DNA of 64,000 nt from UBA2821 sp902763335 (GCA_052066835.1 JBQHRJ010000001.1); one strand, 5' to 3'. Positions 23,102 through 33,016 are shown, numbered from the stretch's first letter. Made by a program: numbers and translations. The notes: generated by a model not told the origin, from the letters alone.

Positions 23102-25027
23102 TTAGCTGTTTAACTCTTCCCATTTCTCATACAGTGTTTCAAGTTCAGCTTCGGCAGCTTCCTTTGATTTCTGAATTTCCATAAGTTTTCCTACGTTAGT
23201 TGCATATTCTGGATTTGCAAGCTCTGAGTCATATTCGGAAATAATCTGTTCAAGCTCATCAATGCGGCTCTCCGTTTTCTTTATCTCGTTCTGGATTTTT
23301 CTTAATTTTGCCTGTTCTTCCTTTTGAGCCTTCCAGTCAGCCTTTGCATCCGGAGCCGTACCGGCAGATGAAGATGAACCGGATGAAAGGGAACCGGCTT
23401 CAGGTGCATAAATTTTAGTCATTTCATCACATTTTTCAAGATAATAATCGTAATTTCCAATGTAGTTTACAAGCTTTTTGTTTTTCAAATCAAGGATTCT
23501 GGTAGCCGTTTTATTGATAAAATATCTGTCATGTGATACATACAGTACAGTACCGTCATAGTTATTAAGGGCATTTTCAAGTATTTCCTTTGATGTGATG
23601 TCTAAGTGGTTTGTAGGCTCATCAAGAATCAGAAAATTTGATTTTGATAACATAAGTTTGGCAAGGGAGACCCTGCCACGTTCGCCACCACTTAAGTCAG
23701 CAATTCTTTTAAATACGTCATCGCCGGTAAAGAGAAATGCCGCAAGCACATTTCTTATCTCGGTGCCCGTCATATCAGGGTAAGCATCGGAGATTTCCTC
23801 AAATAATGTATTTTCCATGTTGAGTACATGATGTTCCTGGTCATAATATCCGATTACAACTTTACTTCCGAGAGATATTTCTCCGTGGTCCGCATCGATA
23901 AGATTATTTATTATTTTCAGAATAGTTGTCTTTCCGGTACCGTTATCACCTATGATGGCAACTTTTTCACCACGTTTCACCTCAAAGTCAAGATTGTTAA
24001 ACAGCATATTTTCACCAAACGATTTTGAAAGCTCCTTAACCGTCAGAACGTCATTACCGCTGGTAATCTGTGGAGTAAGTTTTAAATGCATTTCAGAATC
24101 TACAAATACGGGTTTGTTTAATACTTCCATTTTTTCAAGCATCTTTTCACGGCTTTCAGCACGTTTTATTGACTTTTCCCTGTTAAATGATTTGAGCTTT
24201 TCTATAACCTCTTCCTGATGTTTGATTTCACGTTGCTGATTGTAGTAGTGTTTAAGTTCCGCATCACGGATTTTTTCCTTTTTTTCTGCAAATGCGCTGT
24301 AGTTTCCGGTGTAGGAGCGTATAGTGTGGTTTTCTATCTCTATTACATGGGTAACGATTTTATCAAGAAAATATCTGTCGTGGGATACTATGATAACTGC
24401 TCCCGGATAGTTCGTGAGAAACGTTTCAAGCCATGCAATGGATGTCATGTCTAAATGGTTTGTAGGCTCATCAAGAAGTATGATATCAGGTTTTAGCAAT
24501 AAAAGACGACTTAAGAATACGCGTGTCTTCTGACCTCCTGAGAGGGAAGAAATCTTTTTGTCAAAGTCATCTTCAGTAAATCCGAGACCTTTTAATACAC
24601 CGGTAATCTCACTTTTGTATGCGTAACCGTTTTCAAGTTCAAATGTATGATTAAGCTTTGAATATGTATCCATAAGAGCTTCAAGTTCTTCGTCGGTTTT
24701 TGATTTCATTTCTATCTCAAGGGAACGGATACGTTCCTCCATATTTATAAGATATTCTTTAGTCTTTAACATCTCGTCCATAATGGTGCTGTCAGCAGAT
24801 ATGTCCTGATTCTGGGCAAGATAACCGATATTTTTGCCTTTTGAGACTGTTACATCTCCTGAATCGGGAGACATTTCACCTGTAATGATTTTTAAAAGCG
24901 TTGATTTGCCGGCTCCGTTAAGGCCGACTATGGCAGCTTTTTCGTGATCCTCTATATGAAATGAGCAGTCTGTAAGTACATCGCCCGTTACAAAAGATTT
25001 AGATATATGATTACATGATAATACCAT
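23102..25027 (-). CDS. ABC-F family ATPase (ribosome-associated type), first of two
   Basis: The 641-residue protein has two ATP-binding cassettes joined by a helical linker and no membrane segment. NBD1 has GLNGAGKST, LSGGQKTR and LLDEPTNHLD; NBD2 has GDNGTGKTT, LSGGERGR and ILDEPTNHLD. The C-terminal ~80 residues form a charged coiled coil after a Ser/Gly/Ala-rich linker, as in Uup/YdiF-type proteins. ABC-F proteins act on stalled or antibiotic-bound ribosomes or in translation start; which role applies here is unknown. It is transcribed alone. Confidence 0.93.
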   Translation of the reverse strand: MVLSCNHISKSFVTGDVLTDCSFHIEDHEKAAIVGLNGAGKSTLLKIITGEMSPDSGDVTVSKGKNIGYLAQNQDISADSTIMDEMLKTKEYLINMEERIRSLEIEMKSKTDEELEALMDTYSKLNHTFELENGYAYKSEITGVLKGLGFTEDDFDKKISSLSGGQKTRVFLSRLLLLKPDIILLDEPTNHLDMTSIAWLETFLTNYPGAVIIVSHDRYFLDKIVTHVIEIENHTIRSYTGNYSAFAEKKEKIRDAELKHYYNQQREIKHQEEVIEKLKSFNREKSIKRAESREKMLEKMEVLNKPVFVDSEMHLKLTPQITSGNDVLTVKELSKSFGENMLFNNLDFEVKRGEKVAIIGDNGTGKTTILKIINNLIDADHGEISLGSKVVIGYYDQEHHVLNMENTLFEEISDAYPDMTGTEIRNVLAAFLFTGDDVFKRIADLSGGERGRVSLAKLMLSKSNFLILDEPTNHLDITSKEILENALNNYDGTVLYVSHDRYFINKTATRILDLKNKKLVNYIGNYDYYLEKCDEMTKIYAPEAGSLSSGSSSSAGTAPDAKADWKAQKEEQAKLRKIQNEIKKTESRIDELEQIISEYDSELANPEYATNVGKLMEIQKSKEAAEAELETLYEKWEELNS

Positions 25028-25117
25028 TTTAATAATTTCCTTTCTCGTTTAACAAAAAATGCACACAGGTATTATAACATAAATTTAGTTATTCTTTATA
25101 AAAAGTTTGTTTTAAAT

Positions 25118-25146
25118 TTGACAGTGTTAATTTCAGCGGATATAAT
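25118..25146 (+). promoter_or_regulatory. Promoter of the rex-alr-mazF gene run
   Basis: TTGACA (25118-25123) and TATAAT (25141-25146) are 17 bp apart, a near-consensus sigma-A promoter 37 bp ahead of rex. A TTGTTAA-type Rex operator was looked for and not found. Confidence 0.85.
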
Positions 25147-25182
25147 ATAGTAGAGACTTAGGGAAAGGCGTGGAAACAGTGT

Positions 25183-25818
25183 ATGATTAAGAATGGAATC
25201 TCGACAGCGGTAGTAAAGAGACTGCCAAGATATTACAGATACCTTGGGGAACTTATGGAAGCCGGAACAGAGAGAATATCATCAGGCGAACTCAGTAAAC
25301 TTATGAATGTAACCGCATCACAGATTCGTCAGGATTTGAACAATTTTGGCGGGTTTGGTCAGCAGGGATACGGATATAATGTTGAATATTTATATAATGA
25401 GATAGGAAGACTCCTCGGTGTTGACAGAAGACATAATATAATAGTGGTAGGTTCAGGGCATTTAGGACAGGCAATTGCCAACTACACAAATTTTGAGAGA
25501 CGTGGCTTTATAGTGAAGGGAATGTTTGATAAAAATCCAGATATAATAGGCAGAAATGTTCGTGGAATTAAGATAATGGGAATGGAAGAGATTGGAGATT
25601 TTATAAAGAAGAATAAAATCGAGATAGCGGCTCTTACACTGCCAAAGCAGCAGGCACCGGAGATAGCTGAAAATCTTGTTGCCTATGGAATAAAAGGAAT
25701 ATGGAATTTTGCACATGTTGATTTAAAACTTCCAAAAGGAATAGTAGTTGAAAATGTACATTTGTCAGAGAGCCTTATGAGATTATCATATAACCTTACT
25801 ACCCGTGATGAAAAATAG
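25183..25818 (+). CDS. rex: Redox-sensing transcriptional repressor Rex
   Basis: The 211-residue protein has an N-terminal winged helix (LPRYYRYLGELMEAG, then SQIRQDLNNFGGFGQQGYGY, the conserved DNA-binding helix and wing) and a Rossmann NAD(H)-binding domain (VVGSGHLGQAIANY; the usual GAGNLG is varied). Rex represses fermentation and respiration genes until the NADH/NAD ratio rises. ATG 25183 has a weak upstream site (GGCGTGG). It heads a run of co-oriented housekeeping genes. Confidence 0.96.
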   Translation: MIKNGISTAVVKRLPRYYRYLGELMEAGTERISSGELSKLMNVTASQIRQDLNNFGGFGQQGYGYNVEYLYNEIGRLLGVDRRHNIIVVGSGHLGQAIANYTNFERRGFIVKGMFDKNPDIIGRNVRGIKIMGMEEIGDFIKKNKIEIAALTLPKQQAPEIAENLVAYGIKGIWNFAHVDLKLPKGIVVENVHLSESLMRLSYNLTTRDEK

Positions 25819-25861
25819 ACAGAGGCGGTGAAAACCGTGTAATGTGGAATGGAGGATTAGC

Positions 25862-26479
25862 ATGGGGAAGGATAAAGCAGACTTTAATTTTGAGGATATG
25901 GTCAGAGGAAAAAGACTGCCAATTCTGATACTTGATAACAGATGGCAGCAGTTGTTTCCTGATGACCAGAAACCGGCACATATTAGGAAACTTGAAAATA
26001 ATCTGTTGAATGCAATGAAAAAACAGTCGAGACTCGGAACTGATTTAAAAGAATTGCAGGCACTTAAGAAGAAACTTATGTCAGAAATCATGCTTAATAT
26101 GAATGAAGTATCATCTGACGATAAGGAAGAGAAGCGTAGAAGGAAGCTTGATAAGAGCCAGAAACTTATTATAGATATTAATGATAAGATATCAAAATGT
26201 ATGAGAGAAACGGATGAAATTCCGGATGAGATAAGAAAGGCCAATGAGGAGTTAATGCTTGCAAGTGTCAGAGTGTGTTACGAAAAAATGAATAACAACG
26301 AGGCTGATATTAAAGCTATATCGGACTGGCTTGACAGAACCAGAATTGAATTAAAGAGACAGGTTCTCATAAAACAGGATAAAGAAGAAGCAAATCAGAA
26401 AATATATACATATCTTCATGACATGTTCGGACCGGAGTTTATGGAGATTTTTGACAGAAATGATGGAAATGTGGAGTAG
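25862..26479 (+). CDS. Hypothetical coiled-coil protein
   Basis: The 205-residue soluble protein is highly charged and predicted helical, with coiled-coil heptads over residues ~40-110 and ~150-185. It has no signal, membrane segment or motif that I recognise. ATG 25862 follows TGGAGG with 8-base spacing. It lies between rex and acpS, ending 2 bp before acpS, so it is part of the same operon. It might be a structural or scaffold protein; no function is assigned. Confidence 0.6.
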   Translation: MGKDKADFNFEDMVRGKRLPILILDNRWQQLFPDDQKPAHIRKLENNLLNAMKKQSRLGTDLKELQALKKKLMSEIMLNMNEVSSDDKEEKRRRKLDKSQKLIIDINDKISKCMRETDEIPDEIRKANEELMLASVRVCYEKMNNNEADIKAISDWLDRTRIELKRQVLIKQDKEEANQKIYTYLHDMFGPEFMEIFDRNDGNVE

Positions 26480-26481
26480 TT

Positions 26482-26874
26482 ATGATAGTAGGAATCGGCT
26501 GTGACATTATAAATATAGAAAGAATTGAAAAATCGATAAACAGAAACTCTTTTATTTTAAATGCATATACGGAGCAGGAGCAGGAAATGTCAAAGGGGAA
26601 AGCAGCATTTTATGCGGATAATTTTGCGGTAAAAGAAGCGGTATCTAAATGCTTCGGAACAGGTTTCAGGGGATTCGGACTGACTGATATAGAGGTACTG
26701 CGTGACGGGTTCGGTAAGCCCTATGTAAATCTGTATGGAAATGCAAAAGAGCTTGCAAAAAAGCTTTCGATAGATAATATATACGTCACGATTTCAAATA
26801 CTGATGAATTATCTTTGGCATACGCCGTTGCTGAGAGTGGGGCGGCAGCTGCAGGCAGAATGGAGAAATTATGA
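26482..26874 (+). CDS. acpS: Holo-[acyl-carrier-protein] synthase
   Basis: The 130-residue enzyme transfers 4'-phosphopantetheine from CoA to acyl carrier protein. The metal and CoA site motifs are VGIGCDII (D8) and FAVKEAVSKCFGTG (E52), with the C-terminal VTISNTDELSLAYAVA strand. The length is normal for the family. Its stop overlaps the start of the following gene by 4 bp (ATGA), the typical acpS-nnr arrangement of Firmicutes. Confidence 0.96.
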   Translation: MIVGIGCDIINIERIEKSINRNSFILNAYTEQEQEMSKGKAAFYADNFAVKEAVSKCFGTGFRGFGLTDIEVLRDGFGKPYVNLYGNAKELAKKLSIDNIYVTISNTDELSLAYAVAESGAAAAGRMEKL

Positions 26875-28382
26875 GATATATTGTAAATGGCAGTGAAATG
26901 AAAGAAATCGACAGACAGACCATAAATGAAATAGGTATTCCTTCAATGGTACTGATGGAGAGAGCAGCATATTCAGTATATGAAGAAATGACATCGTATG
27001 TGCATAAGGACAGCCGGATTCTTATCGTATGTGGAAGTGGTAATAATGGTGCTGATGGTGTGGCTCTGGGAAGAATACTTATGCAAAACGGATATGATGT
27101 TACATTATATATGATCGGAAACAGTGAACATTATACCGTGGAAATGAAAAGTCAGACAGAGATAGCATCAAAAATCGGTTTAAATATGGTTAATGAGACA
27201 AATATAGCTGAGTATAATGTAATAGTAGATGCAATATTTGGAATAGGTCTGTCGAGAAAAGTAGAAGGAAAATATGAAAATATAATTAACGGCATCAATG
27301 AAACGGATGCACTTAAGGTTGCAGTGGATATTTCATCGGGAATCAACGCATCATCAGGACAGGTGATGGGAACGGCATTTAAGGCAGATATGACTGTGAC
27401 TTTCGGCGCGGTGAAGCTTGGGAATATTATTTATCCCGGTGCGGAATATTCGGGAAAAGTAATTACAAAGGATATAGGATTTCCGGGGGAGATAATAAAA
27501 TCTGTGGCGGCAGACAGGTTTATAGCTGAAGACAGGGATATGTTAAATATTCTGCCACGCAGAAAAAATGATTCCAATAAGGGAACATATGGAAAATTAC
27601 TTGTGGTTGCGGGAAGTAAAAATATGTGTGGGGCAGCCTTTTTGTGTGCTAAAGCAGCATACAGGATGGGAACAGGACTTGTAAGGGTATTTACTACTGA
27701 GAAAAATAGAGTTATAATGCAAACGTTACTCCCGGAAGCGGTATTGTATACATATGATGAAGAGACAGGAACTGACAGCCTGGAGAATATCATGGCACAG
27801 TCAGACTGCATCGTATGCGGACCGGGGTTAGGAACCGGAGAAATGACGGAAAAGCTTGTAGGCATGGTGTTAGACTCAGGGAAAAAGACTGTTCTTGATG
27901 CAGATGCATTAAACCAGATAAACATTTCAGATAAGCTGAAGGAAAAATATCATGAAAATGTGGTTATAACACCGCATGTGGGAGAATTTTCAAGACTTAC
28001 AGGAATGAGTATAAGAGATATAAAAATGAATCCCGTAGAGGCTGCAATACAGTATGCAAAGAACTACAAAATTACATGTGTATTGAAGGATGCAAGAACG
28101 GTTACGGCACTTCCGACAGGAGAATGTTATATAAATATTAATGGTAATTCAGGAATGGCAAAGGGAGGCTCGGGAGATATACTTGCAGGTACAATCGGTG
28201 CACTTATGTGCCAGGGAATGAATCCTGACATGGCGGCTTATTCAGGAGTTTATATTCACGGAAAAGCCGGGGATGTGGCGGCAGATAAATACGGTCAATA
28301 TGGAATGAATGCCACAGAGCTTGCAGAATCTTTAAAAAAAGTTATGAAGAAATACGAAAATGAATTGAAAGGTAATAAGTAA
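26871..28382 (+). CDS. nnr: Bifunctional NAD(P)H-hydrate epimerase/dehydratase
   Basis: The N-terminal YjeF domain (residues ~1-210, motif VCGSGNNGADGVALGR) epimerises damaged R-NAD(P)HX. The C-terminal ribokinase-like domain (~220-495, with NSGMAKGGSGDILAG and the nucleotide loop) dehydrates S-NAD(P)HX using ADP or ATP. Together they repair NAD(P)H hydrated by heat or by glyceraldehyde-3-phosphate dehydrogenase. The gene overlaps acpS by 4 bp and alr follows after 1 bp. Confidence 0.95.
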   Translation: MRYIVNGSEMKEIDRQTINEIGIPSMVLMERAAYSVYEEMTSYVHKDSRILIVCGSGNNGADGVALGRILMQNGYDVTLYMIGNSEHYTVEMKSQTEIASKIGLNMVNETNIAEYNVIVDAIFGIGLSRKVEGKYENIINGINETDALKVAVDISSGINASSGQVMGTAFKADMTVTFGAVKLGNIIYPGAEYSGKVITKDIGFPGEIIKSVAADRFIAEDRDMLNILPRRKNDSNKGTYGKLLVVAGSKNMCGAAFLCAKAAYRMGTGLVRVFTTEKNRVIMQTLLPEAVLYTYDEETGTDSLENIMAQSDCIVCGPGLGTGEMTEKLVGMVLDSGKKTVLDADALNQINISDKLKEKYHENVVITPHVGEFSRLTGMSIRDIKMNPVEAAIQYAKNYKITCVLKDARTVTALPTGECYININGNSGMAKGGSGDILAGTIGALMCQGMNPDMAAYSGVYIHGKAGDVAADKYGQYGMNATELAESLKKVMKKYENELKGNK

Positions 28383-28383
28383 T

Positions 28384-29565
28384 ATGAATATTTTAGATAA
28401 GTACTATAGGGTTTACGCATCTGTAAATCTTGATGCAATATATGATAATATGAAAAATATTAAAGAGAATACAAAAGACGGAACGGGTATGATTGCTGTT
28501 ATAAAAACAGACGGATACGGACATGGAGCAGTTCCTATAGCAAAGACTGTAGATGAACTTGTATGGGGATATGCGGTTGCAACCAGTGATGAAGGGGTAA
28601 ACTTGAGGACTAACGGAGTTACAAAGCCGGTGATAATACTCGGTTATACCCATGAAAGTCAGTATGAAAAAATAGTTGAAAATGATCTGAGGCCTGCTAT
28701 TTTTACATTTGAGGATGCAAAGAAATTATCAGATGTTGCCTGTTCTGAATCAAAGAAGGCAAAAATCCACATAAAGATTGATACGGGAATGAGCAGAATA
28801 GGCTTTCATCCTGATAAGGACAGTGTAAAAGTAATATCAGACATAAGCAGACTTCCGGGAATAGAGATAGAAGGTATATTTACTCATTTTTATGCTTCGG
28901 ATGAAACAGATAAAACATCAGCATATGAACAGTATAAAATATTTAATTATATAATAAGCGAACTTGAAAAACAGGGAGTTAATATTCCTATAAAACACTG
29001 TTCAAACAGTGCGGCAATTATCGATATGCCTGATGTCAATATGGACTGCGTGCGAGTAGGTATAGCATTATATGGAATGTATCCGTCAGATGAGGTCGAT
29101 AAAACAAAAGTAAAACTTACGCCTGCAATGGAGCTTAAGAGCCATATTATATGCCTTAAGGAAGTTGAAAAAGGCGTGGGAATAAGCTATGGGGCAACAT
29201 ATGTTACTTCGGAGAAAACCAAGGTTGCGACAGTATCTGTAGGATATGGTGACGGATACAGAAGAAGTCTGTCAAATAAGGGATATGTTCTTATAAGGGG
29301 ACAGAAGGCACCGATTCTCGGAAGAGTGTGTATGGACCAGTTCATGGTAGATGTCACACATATAAAAGATGTTCAGAGAGGTGACGTTGTAACGCTGCTC
29401 GGTAAGGACGGTGATATGGAGATTACCGCTGAGGAACTTGCAGGCATGGCAGGAGAGACATTTAATTATGAGATAGTGTGTGATATAGGGAAACGTATTC
29501 CTAGAGTGTTCTACAGACATGGTGAAATAGTGGCTATGAAGGACTATTTCTACGATAAATATTAA
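28384..29565 (+). CDS. alr: Alanine racemase
   Basis: The 393-residue PLP enzyme interconverts L- and D-alanine for peptidoglycan. PLP lysine K41 lies in AVIKTDGYGHG and the second base Y269 in GVGISYGATY. The other typical motifs, HIKIDTGMSRIGF and GRVCMDQFMVD, are present. It supplies D-alanine for the ligase at 13015. It is followed by an mazF-type gene with only 69 bp between, the order seen in Bacillus, but no antitoxin gene intervenes. Confidence 0.96.
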   Translation: MNILDKYYRVYASVNLDAIYDNMKNIKENTKDGTGMIAVIKTDGYGHGAVPIAKTVDELVWGYAVATSDEGVNLRTNGVTKPVIILGYTHESQYEKIVENDLRPAIFTFEDAKKLSDVACSESKKAKIHIKIDTGMSRIGFHPDKDSVKVISDISRLPGIEIEGIFTHFYASDETDKTSAYEQYKIFNYIISELEKQGVNIPIKHCSNSAAIIDMPDVNMDCVRVGIALYGMYPSDEVDKTKVKLTPAMELKSHIICLKEVEKGVGISYGATYVTSEKTKVATVSVGYGDGYRRSLSNKGYVLIRGQKAPILGRVCMDQFMVDVTHIKDVQRGDVVTLLGKDGDMEITAEELAGMAGETFNYEIVCDIGKRIPRVFYRHGEIVAMKDYFYDKY

Positions 29566-29634
29566 ATTAGGAATATACACTTGAATTCGTGGGAATAATA
29601 AGATTAACAAAATCGAATTTGGAGAGTGAATTCA

Positions 29635-29982
29635 GTGGTAATAAAACGAGGAGATGTATATTATGCTGATCTGAGACCTGTCATAGGCTCAGAACAGGGG
29701 GGAATCAGACCGGTTTTGATAATTCAGAATGATACCGGAAACAGGCATAGCCCGACTATAATCTGTGCTGCAATTACGTCAAAGATGAATAAAGCAAAGC
29801 TTCCTACACATGTGGAACTGGACAGTAACAGATATGAGATGGTCAAGGATTCTGTAGTTTTACTTGAACAGCTCAGAACAATTGATAAAAGGCGTTTAAA
29901 AGATAAGGTATGCCATTTAGACAATGAAATACTTGATAAAGTTGACAAAGCTTTGAGAATCAGTCTTGAGTTAAATACATAA
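29635..29982 (+). CDS. mazF: MazF/EndoA-type endoribonuclease toxin without adjacent antitoxin
   Basis: The 115-residue PemK/MazF protein carries IKRGDVYYADL, GSEQGGIRPVLIIQND, VICAAIT-type strand and DSVVLLEQLRTIDKRRL, matching B. subtilis EndoA (NdoA). It cuts single-stranded mRNA at short motifs. GTG 29635 is preferred over GTG 29626 because GGAGAG lies ~8 bases upstream. In Bacillus an antitoxin gene (ndoAI) sits between alr and ndoA; here the gap is 69 bp and cannot encode one. The antitoxin may be elsewhere or lost. Confidence 0.93.
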   Translation: MVIKRGDVYYADLRPVIGSEQGGIRPVLIIQNDTGNRHSPTIICAAITSKMNKAKLPTHVELDSNRYEMVKDSVVLLEQLRTIDKRRLKDKVCHLDNEILDKVDKALRISLELNT

Positions 29983-29987
29983 AATAT

Positions 29988-30016
29988 TTGACTAATAAAT
30001 TAGAAAATGGTATATT
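29988..30016 (+). promoter_or_regulatory. Promoter of the CorC/HlyC-type gene
   Basis: TTGACT (29988-29993) and TATATT (30011-30016) are 17 bp apart, between mazF and the next gene. Confidence 0.6.
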
Positions 30017-30060
30017 TTCATGTGATGCTGTTGTAAATATATGAAAAGGAGTTTGGATTT

Positions 30061-31431
30061 ATGGATGATGGGAGTAATCCCTTGTTGAGGATTTTTTTGT
30101 TTTTATGCTTTTTGGCATTTAATATTGTAATATATGGTTTTAGTGCTGCCATACAGAATATAAACCAGATAAAGGTTCAGAAACAGGCAGACGAGGGCTC
30201 TGATAAGGCTAAAAAGATTCTTGCCATGATAGATAATCCGGCAAAATTTATAAATACGGTTCAGGTAATGTCAACACTCATGTCCATGATTATAGGTATA
30301 TATGAACTTAGCGTGGTGGCGGCACTCTTAAGAAAATGGTCGGAAAGTTTTCTTGGTGAGATTGCAGCAAACCGTATATTCGGTGTAGTTGTATATCTGC
30401 TAGGAGCACTTTTTATAATATTTATATTATTGTCAGTGGGAGTTATGCTTCCGAAGAAACTGGGTGCAAAAAATCCGGATAAATGGACATTTTCACTGGT
30501 GTCTCTTGTGAGTATTCTTGTGGCGATATTTACACCGGTTACATATATGATATCTACTATATCAAATGTTGCACTTAAGCTGTTTGGTATAGATGCAAAA
30601 GATGATTCTGATAATGTAACAGAGGAAGATATAGTATCCGTAGTCAATGAAGGTCATGAACAGGGAGTTCTCTTAGAGAGTGAGGCTGCCATGATAACAA
30701 ACATTGTAGAATTCGGAGACAAAGAAGCGAAGGACATAATGACGCACAGAAAACACCTCGTAGCCGTGGATGGAGACTGGACATTAAACCAGACAATAAG
30801 ATTTATATTGGATTCAAATAAATCGAGATTTCCGGTATATATCGGAGACATAGATAATATCGTAGGTATATTACATCTTAAGGATGCTGTCAAAGCATAC
30901 GAAAAGATTCATTTAAAAAACAAAAGAATAAAGGATATTCCGAATCTGTTCAGAAAGACATTGTTTATTCCTGAGACGAGAAAGATAAATGCTCTGTTTA
31001 AAAGCATGCAGTCGGAGATGATACATATGGTTGTAGTACTTGATGAATATGGTCAGACATCGGGAATTGTGGCAATGGAGGATATTCTTGAAGAAATTGT
31101 TGGAAACATACTTGACGAGTATGATGAAGAGGAGAATAATATAATTCGTCAGAGTGATAACAGTTATCTGGTAAAAGGAATGACATCACTCCATGATTTA
31201 GAGAAGGAACTTGGAATTACGTTTGATGAAGATGAGTACGATACACTCAACGGATTTTTAATAACGAAGCTTAACAGGATTCCGGCGGAGGATGAGAGGA
31301 CAGAGATTGTCACGGAAAAATGCAGATACAAAATACTCGGGGTTGAGGATAAGATGATTTCACTTGTCCAGATTCACGTTCTTGAAAAAGATGGTGAAAA
31401 TAATGTTAAAGATGAAAATAATAAATTATAA
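30061..31431 (+). CDS. CNNM/CorC-HlyC family membrane protein
   Basis: The 456-residue protein has a DUF21 membrane domain (residues ~5-185, about four helices), a CBS-pair (~210-340, with DIMTHRKHLVAVD and RFPVYIGDIDNIVGILHLKDAV), and a C-terminal CorC_HlyC domain (~355-445). Such proteins are linked to magnesium or cobalt export; older names call them haemolysins. ATG 30061 follows AAAGGAG. It sits in front of the YebC gene by 14 bp. Confidence 0.92.
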   Translation: MDDGSNPLLRIFLFLCFLAFNIVIYGFSAAIQNINQIKVQKQADEGSDKAKKILAMIDNPAKFINTVQVMSTLMSMIIGIYELSVVAALLRKWSESFLGEIAANRIFGVVVYLLGALFIIFILLSVGVMLPKKLGAKNPDKWTFSLVSLVSILVAIFTPVTYMISTISNVALKLFGIDAKDDSDNVTEEDIVSVVNEGHEQGVLLESEAAMITNIVEFGDKEAKDIMTHRKHLVAVDGDWTLNQTIRFILDSNKSRFPVYIGDIDNIVGILHLKDAVKAYEKIHLKNKRIKDIPNLFRKTLFIPETRKINALFKSMQSEMIHMVVVLDEYGQTSGIVAMEDILEEIVGNILDEYDEEENNIIRQSDNSYLVKGMTSLHDLEKELGITFDEDEYDTLNGFLITKLNRIPAEDERTEIVTEKCRYKILGVEDKMISLVQIHVLEKDGENNVKDENNKL

Positions 31432-31445
31432 AGGAGAAATACAAA

Positions 31446-32174
31446 ATGTCAGGACATTCAAAATTTGCAAATATTAAACATAAGAAAGAGAAAAATGATG
31501 CAGCAAAGGGAAAAATATTTACCATAATCGGTAGAGAAATTGCCGTAGCCGTAAAGGAAGGCGGAGCTGATCCTGAGAATAACAGCAAGTTAAGAGATGT
31601 TATTGCAAAAGCAAAGGCAAACAACATGCCTAATGATACTATAGACAGAGGTATCAAAAAGGCAGCAGGAGATGCAAATGCAGTTAATTATGTATCAGTA
31701 ACATACGAAGGATACGGCCCTAACGGAAGTGCCATCATCGTTGATGCTCTTACAGATAACAAAAACAGAACAGCAGCAAATGTAAGAAATGCATTTACAA
31801 AGGGTAGCGGAAATGTAGGTGCACAGGGATGTGTATCATTTATGTTTGACAAAAAAGGTCAGATTATCATTGATAAAGAAGAGTATGACGGAGATGCAGA
31901 TGAACTTATGATGATGGCTCTTGATGCTGGTGCAGAAGACTTTTCAGAGGAAGAGGACAGCTTTGAGATAACTACATCACCTGAGGATTTCAGTGCTGTA
32001 AGAGAAGCTCTTGAAAATGAGAATATAAAGATGGCATCAGCAGAAGTAACAATGATACCACAGAACTATGTAACACTTACAGATGAAGAGGATATAAAGA
32101 GAATGAACAGAATCCTCGATCTGTTAGATGAGGATGATGATGTACAGGCAGTATATCACAACTGGGATGAATAA
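31446..32174 (+). CDS. YebC/PmpR family protein
   Basis: The 242-residue protein starts with the family signature MSGHSKFANIKHKKEKNDAAKG and contains NPENNSKLR-like (ADPENNSKLRDVI) and GYGPNGSAIIVDALTDN. YebC proteins were described as transcription regulators; more recent work links YebC family members to translation at difficult peptide stretches such as prolines. AAAGGAG precedes the start. It ends 2 bp before the amidohydrolase gene. Confidence 0.96.
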   Translation: MSGHSKFANIKHKKEKNDAAKGKIFTIIGREIAVAVKEGGADPENNSKLRDVIAKAKANNMPNDTIDRGIKKAAGDANAVNYVSVTYEGYGPNGSAIIVDALTDNKNRTAANVRNAFTKGSGNVGAQGCVSFMFDKKGQIIIDKEEYDGDADELMMMALDAGAEDFSEEEDSFEITTSPEDFSAVREALENENIKMASAEVTMIPQNYVTLTDEEDIKRMNRILDLLDEDDDVQAVYHNWDE

Positions 32175-32176
32175 AT

Positions 32177-33016
32177 ATGAATAAAAAATCTGTATATATA
32201 GTTGATACACATGTACATGTATCAAGAGAGAAAGAAAGTTTATTTTATATGCCGGAAGAGTGGATAACAGGTGCCATGGATAAATATGGTGTGGATTTTT
32301 GTCTTGTAAGTGACGGAGACTGCACTGAATGCGACCATGAACATAAAATAATAGAGCAGGCGCATCTGCTGACACAGGAAGCAGCTTTGCTTAGAGATAT
32401 CGAGTTTGCAAAGAACAACAGAGGAAGAATCGGCATATGTGTGTGGATAAAACCACTGACAGAGGGATATACAGATGAACTTGAAAATCTTATTATAAAA
32501 TACAGAGAATATATATACGGGATAAAGATACATCCGTATCATTCAAATACAGCACCCGACAGCGAGAGCGTGAGACCATATCTTGATATGGCTTCACGCT
32601 TAAAGCTGCCGGTTGTTTCACATACGGGGGCAGGTGATGGCAGTGATTCGGTTTCGCATTTATATAGAGCTGCCGTTATGTATCCTGATGTGAATTTTGT
32701 GATGGTTCATATGGGGCTTGGAACAGATAATTCAGAGGCATTGAATGTAATGGGAAAAGCTTCAAATCTGTATGGAGATACAACATGGGTACCGCTTGAT
32801 ACCACATTAAAAGCAATAGAGATGTATGGAAGTGGAAGAATAATGTTTGGCAGTGACATGCCGATAGACGGAATGGATACATATTATTATAATGGTAAAG
32901 GTGAGCCGTCTATGTACAGGGATTATTTTGAAAAACTTCCGCAATTAATATCATCAGAAGATTATAATAATATTATGTACAAGACAGCGTGTAAATTTTT
33001 TAACATTTCTTTATAG
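32177..33016 (+). CDS. Metal-dependent amidohydrolase (TIM barrel)
   Basis: The 279-residue protein resembles the amidohydrolase-2 family. The metal motifs are DTHVHV near the N-terminus, IKIHPYH in the middle, VVSHTG, MVHMG and the closing FGSDMPID aspartate. An additional acidic-cysteine stretch, DGDCTECDHEHK, lies after the first barrel strands. The substrate is unknown; the family includes decarboxylases and hydrolases of aromatic or sugar acids. It is co-transcribed with yebC (2-bp gap). Confidence 0.85.
   Translation: MNKKSVYIVDTHVHVSREKESLFYMPEEWITGAMDKYGVDFCLVSDGDCTECDHEHKIIEQAHLLTQEAALLRDIEFAKNNRGRIGICVWIKPLTEGYTDELENLIIKYREYIYGIKIHPYHSNTAPDSESVRPYLDMASRLKLPVVSHTGAGDGSDSVSHLYRAAVMYPDVNFVMVHMGLGTDNSEALNVMGKASNLYGDTTWVPLDTTLKAIEMYGSGRIMFGSDMPIDGMDTYYYNGKGEPSMYRDYFEKLPQLISSEDYNNIMYKTACKFFNISL

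Noticed and set aside
25028..25182. Rex operator upstream of rex
   Set aside because: No sequence close to TTGTTAANNNNTTAACAA is present in this interval.
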